Shown here piece by piece: positions 4,524-5,481 of a DNA stretch of 5,481 nucleotides. The notes below the pieces were generated by a model. It had not been told where the DNA came from. It did no database searches and was given only the letters and a program-made list of their open reading frames with translations. The stretch lies in contig CAMWWR010000149.1 of NCBI GenBank assembly GCA_947178045.1, positions 1 through 5,481 of the forward strand, written 5' to 3'. Numbering within the stretch: position 1 is the stretch's first letter; every line of letters starts with the position of its first letter. A program made the translations under genes and the position numbers. The DNA comes from an uncultured Clostridia bacterium (GTDB taxonomy: Bacteria; Bacillota; Clostridia; Lachnospirales; Lachnospiraceae).

Positions 4524-5481
4524 ATGATCGATCGTGAACAAATAGGAATCAGAATAGCGGCCTTGCGGAAAAAGGCAGGGCTGTCCCAGCAGGCGCTGGC
4601 CGAAAAGCTGGGGGTCAGCGCCCAGGCTGTCAGCAAATGGGAGGGAGGCAAAAATCTGCCGGACATTGATATGTTCCGGGAACTGGCATGGCTTTTTCAT
4701 ATGACCATAGACAGCATCGTGGAAGGGGATTTGCTGTTTGCACAGAAAAGTAGCCAGAAAGGGCTCCCTGCCGGTGTGGAAGCCCTCTTTCCGGATGCCG
4801 AAAGGCGCAGGCTGCTGCAGAGTCTTGCGGCCTACTGTTCCGATGCGGAGCTCTACAATATTGCCAGAGAGCTGTCCGAGGGAAGCCTGAAGCTGTCCGT
4901 TCAGGCAGGTATCGCAAGAATGGAAGGCAGGGCATTCCAGGAAAGAAAAGTTTCCATTCCCGCCAGCCTGCTTGGGGAATACACGTTGCGGGAAACGGCA
5001 CCATATTTTGCAAAGGCTCTGGGAGAAATCGTGGGTAATACGGATCCTGGGCTTCGGCGGGCTGCGGAACTGCTGTGCTGCCCGGAATGCGGAGAAAAGC
5101 TTTCCCTTGAAAATAAAGACACAAATAAGATAAGCTTCCTCTGTAAAAACATTCACCACTATGATGTGACGGATGGTGTCGTGTATTTTGGTTCCCGTGA
5201 AATCCCAGGAGAACTCTGGTCTCTGTATATGAAGAATTATCAGGATTATCTCCGAGAACAGTGCCATCCGGGGAATCCGCGCTATCAGATGGGGGCGGTT
5301 CCCTGCAGTGAGGTGCGCTGGCAGGCTTTGAAAAAGTTTCGTCCCCGGGTCATTCTTGATATGGCATGTGGCACCTGTAATGGGCTTAAGTATGATCTGC
5401 AACGAATCAACTGGCCCTGCCTTGTGATCATGACAGACCTTTCCCACCGCATCCTCAAATATAACAAGCGGTATTTCAGTG
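4524..5481 (+). CDS. XRE-family HTH / zinc-binding motif / SAM-dependent methyltransferase fusion, 3' end cut
   Basis: A frame open for 319 codons to the window edge, starting at ATG 4524 with AAGGAGGT (4509-4516) ideally placed. Residues 7-66 are an XRE/Cro helix-turn-helix (IRIAALRKKAGLSQQALAEK, then VSAQAVSKWEGGKNLPDI). Residues 75-180 are a mostly helical linker I do not recognise. Residues 186-214 resemble the zinc module of the 23S rRNA guanine methyltransferase RlmA: CPEC (C186, C189), then C207-x3-H211 and HYD. From about 270 a Rossmann methyltransferase begins: VILDMACGTCNG (276-287) is SAM motif I, and TDLS (304-307) ends strand 2 with the ribose-binding acid D305. The remainder lies outside. 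It could modify rRNA, DNA, protein or a small molecule; the zinc motif favours nucleic acid. A self-regulated resistance or defence enzyme is a guess. It points away from the spoIIE cluster and seems accessory. Confidence 0.86.
   Translation, partial: MIDREQIGIRIAALRKKAGLSQQALAEKLGVSAQAVSKWEGGKNLPDIDMFRELAWLFHMTIDSIVEGDLLFAQKSSQKGLPAGVEALFPDAERRRLLQSLAAYCSDAELYNIARELSEGSLKLSVQAGIARMEGRAFQERKVSIPASLLGEYTLRETAPYFAKALGEIVGNTDPGLRRAAELLCCPECGEKLSLENKDTNKISFLCKNIHHYDVTDGVVYFGSREIPGELWSLYMKNYQDYLREQCHPGNPRYQMGAVPCSEVRWQALKKFRPRVILDMACGTCNGLKYDLQRINWPCLVIMTDLSHRILKYNKRYFS

Noticed and set aside
4341..5447. A 368-codon minus-strand open frame
   Set aside because: It is antisense to the XRE-methyltransferase gene, which has a clear domain pattern, an ideal ribosome site and a promoter. 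The minus-strand translation has no recognisable domain and is rich in residues typical of antisense reading.

Overview
The window looks like a chromosomal segment of a spore-forming clostridial Firmicute. The GC content is fairly high in the left-hand genes, and a Lachnospiraceae-like origin is my guess from gene style, not a demonstrated assignment. The main evidence is a leftward (minus-strand) gene order that is conserved in endospore formers: spoIIE, then tilS, then hpt, then ftsH.

Right to left on the minus strand: spoIIE (about 3990-2563) encodes a SpoIIE-type PP2C phosphatase without the usual membrane domain. It is preceded by a promoter with perfect -35 and -10 hexamers 21 bp apart, overlapping a Spo0A-box-like sequence. 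A gap of about 310 bp follows, holding a nearly perfect 57/58-bp tandem repeat (three full copies plus partial ends). The array begins inside the last codons of spoIIE. A sigma-A-like promoter for the housekeeping genes lies after it. tilS (2251-662) contains an in-frame repeat of 18 codons in a linker. hpt (657-136) starts 4 bp after tilS, and ftsH (112 to beyond position 1) starts 23 bp after hpt and is cut by the window edge. tilS, hpt and ftsH look like one transcription unit combining tRNA-Ile2 decoding, purine salvage and membrane protein quality control.

The 3991-4523 region has no full gene. From left to right it holds the spoIIE promoter, a 13-bp palindrome, a strong bidirectional terminator (4212-4242) and a 25-codon leftward open stretch that ends just before that terminator, possibly the tail of a lost gene. 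It ends with the promoter of the divergent gene.

On the plus strand, 4524 to the window end encodes a multidomain protein: an XRE-type helix-turn-helix, a helical linker, an RlmA-like zinc-binding motif and the start of a SAM-dependent methyltransferase fold. It has an excellent Shine-Dalgarno and its own promoter with an inverted repeat between -35 and -10. It is oriented against the conserved cluster and is the most likely accessory element and the most novel item here.
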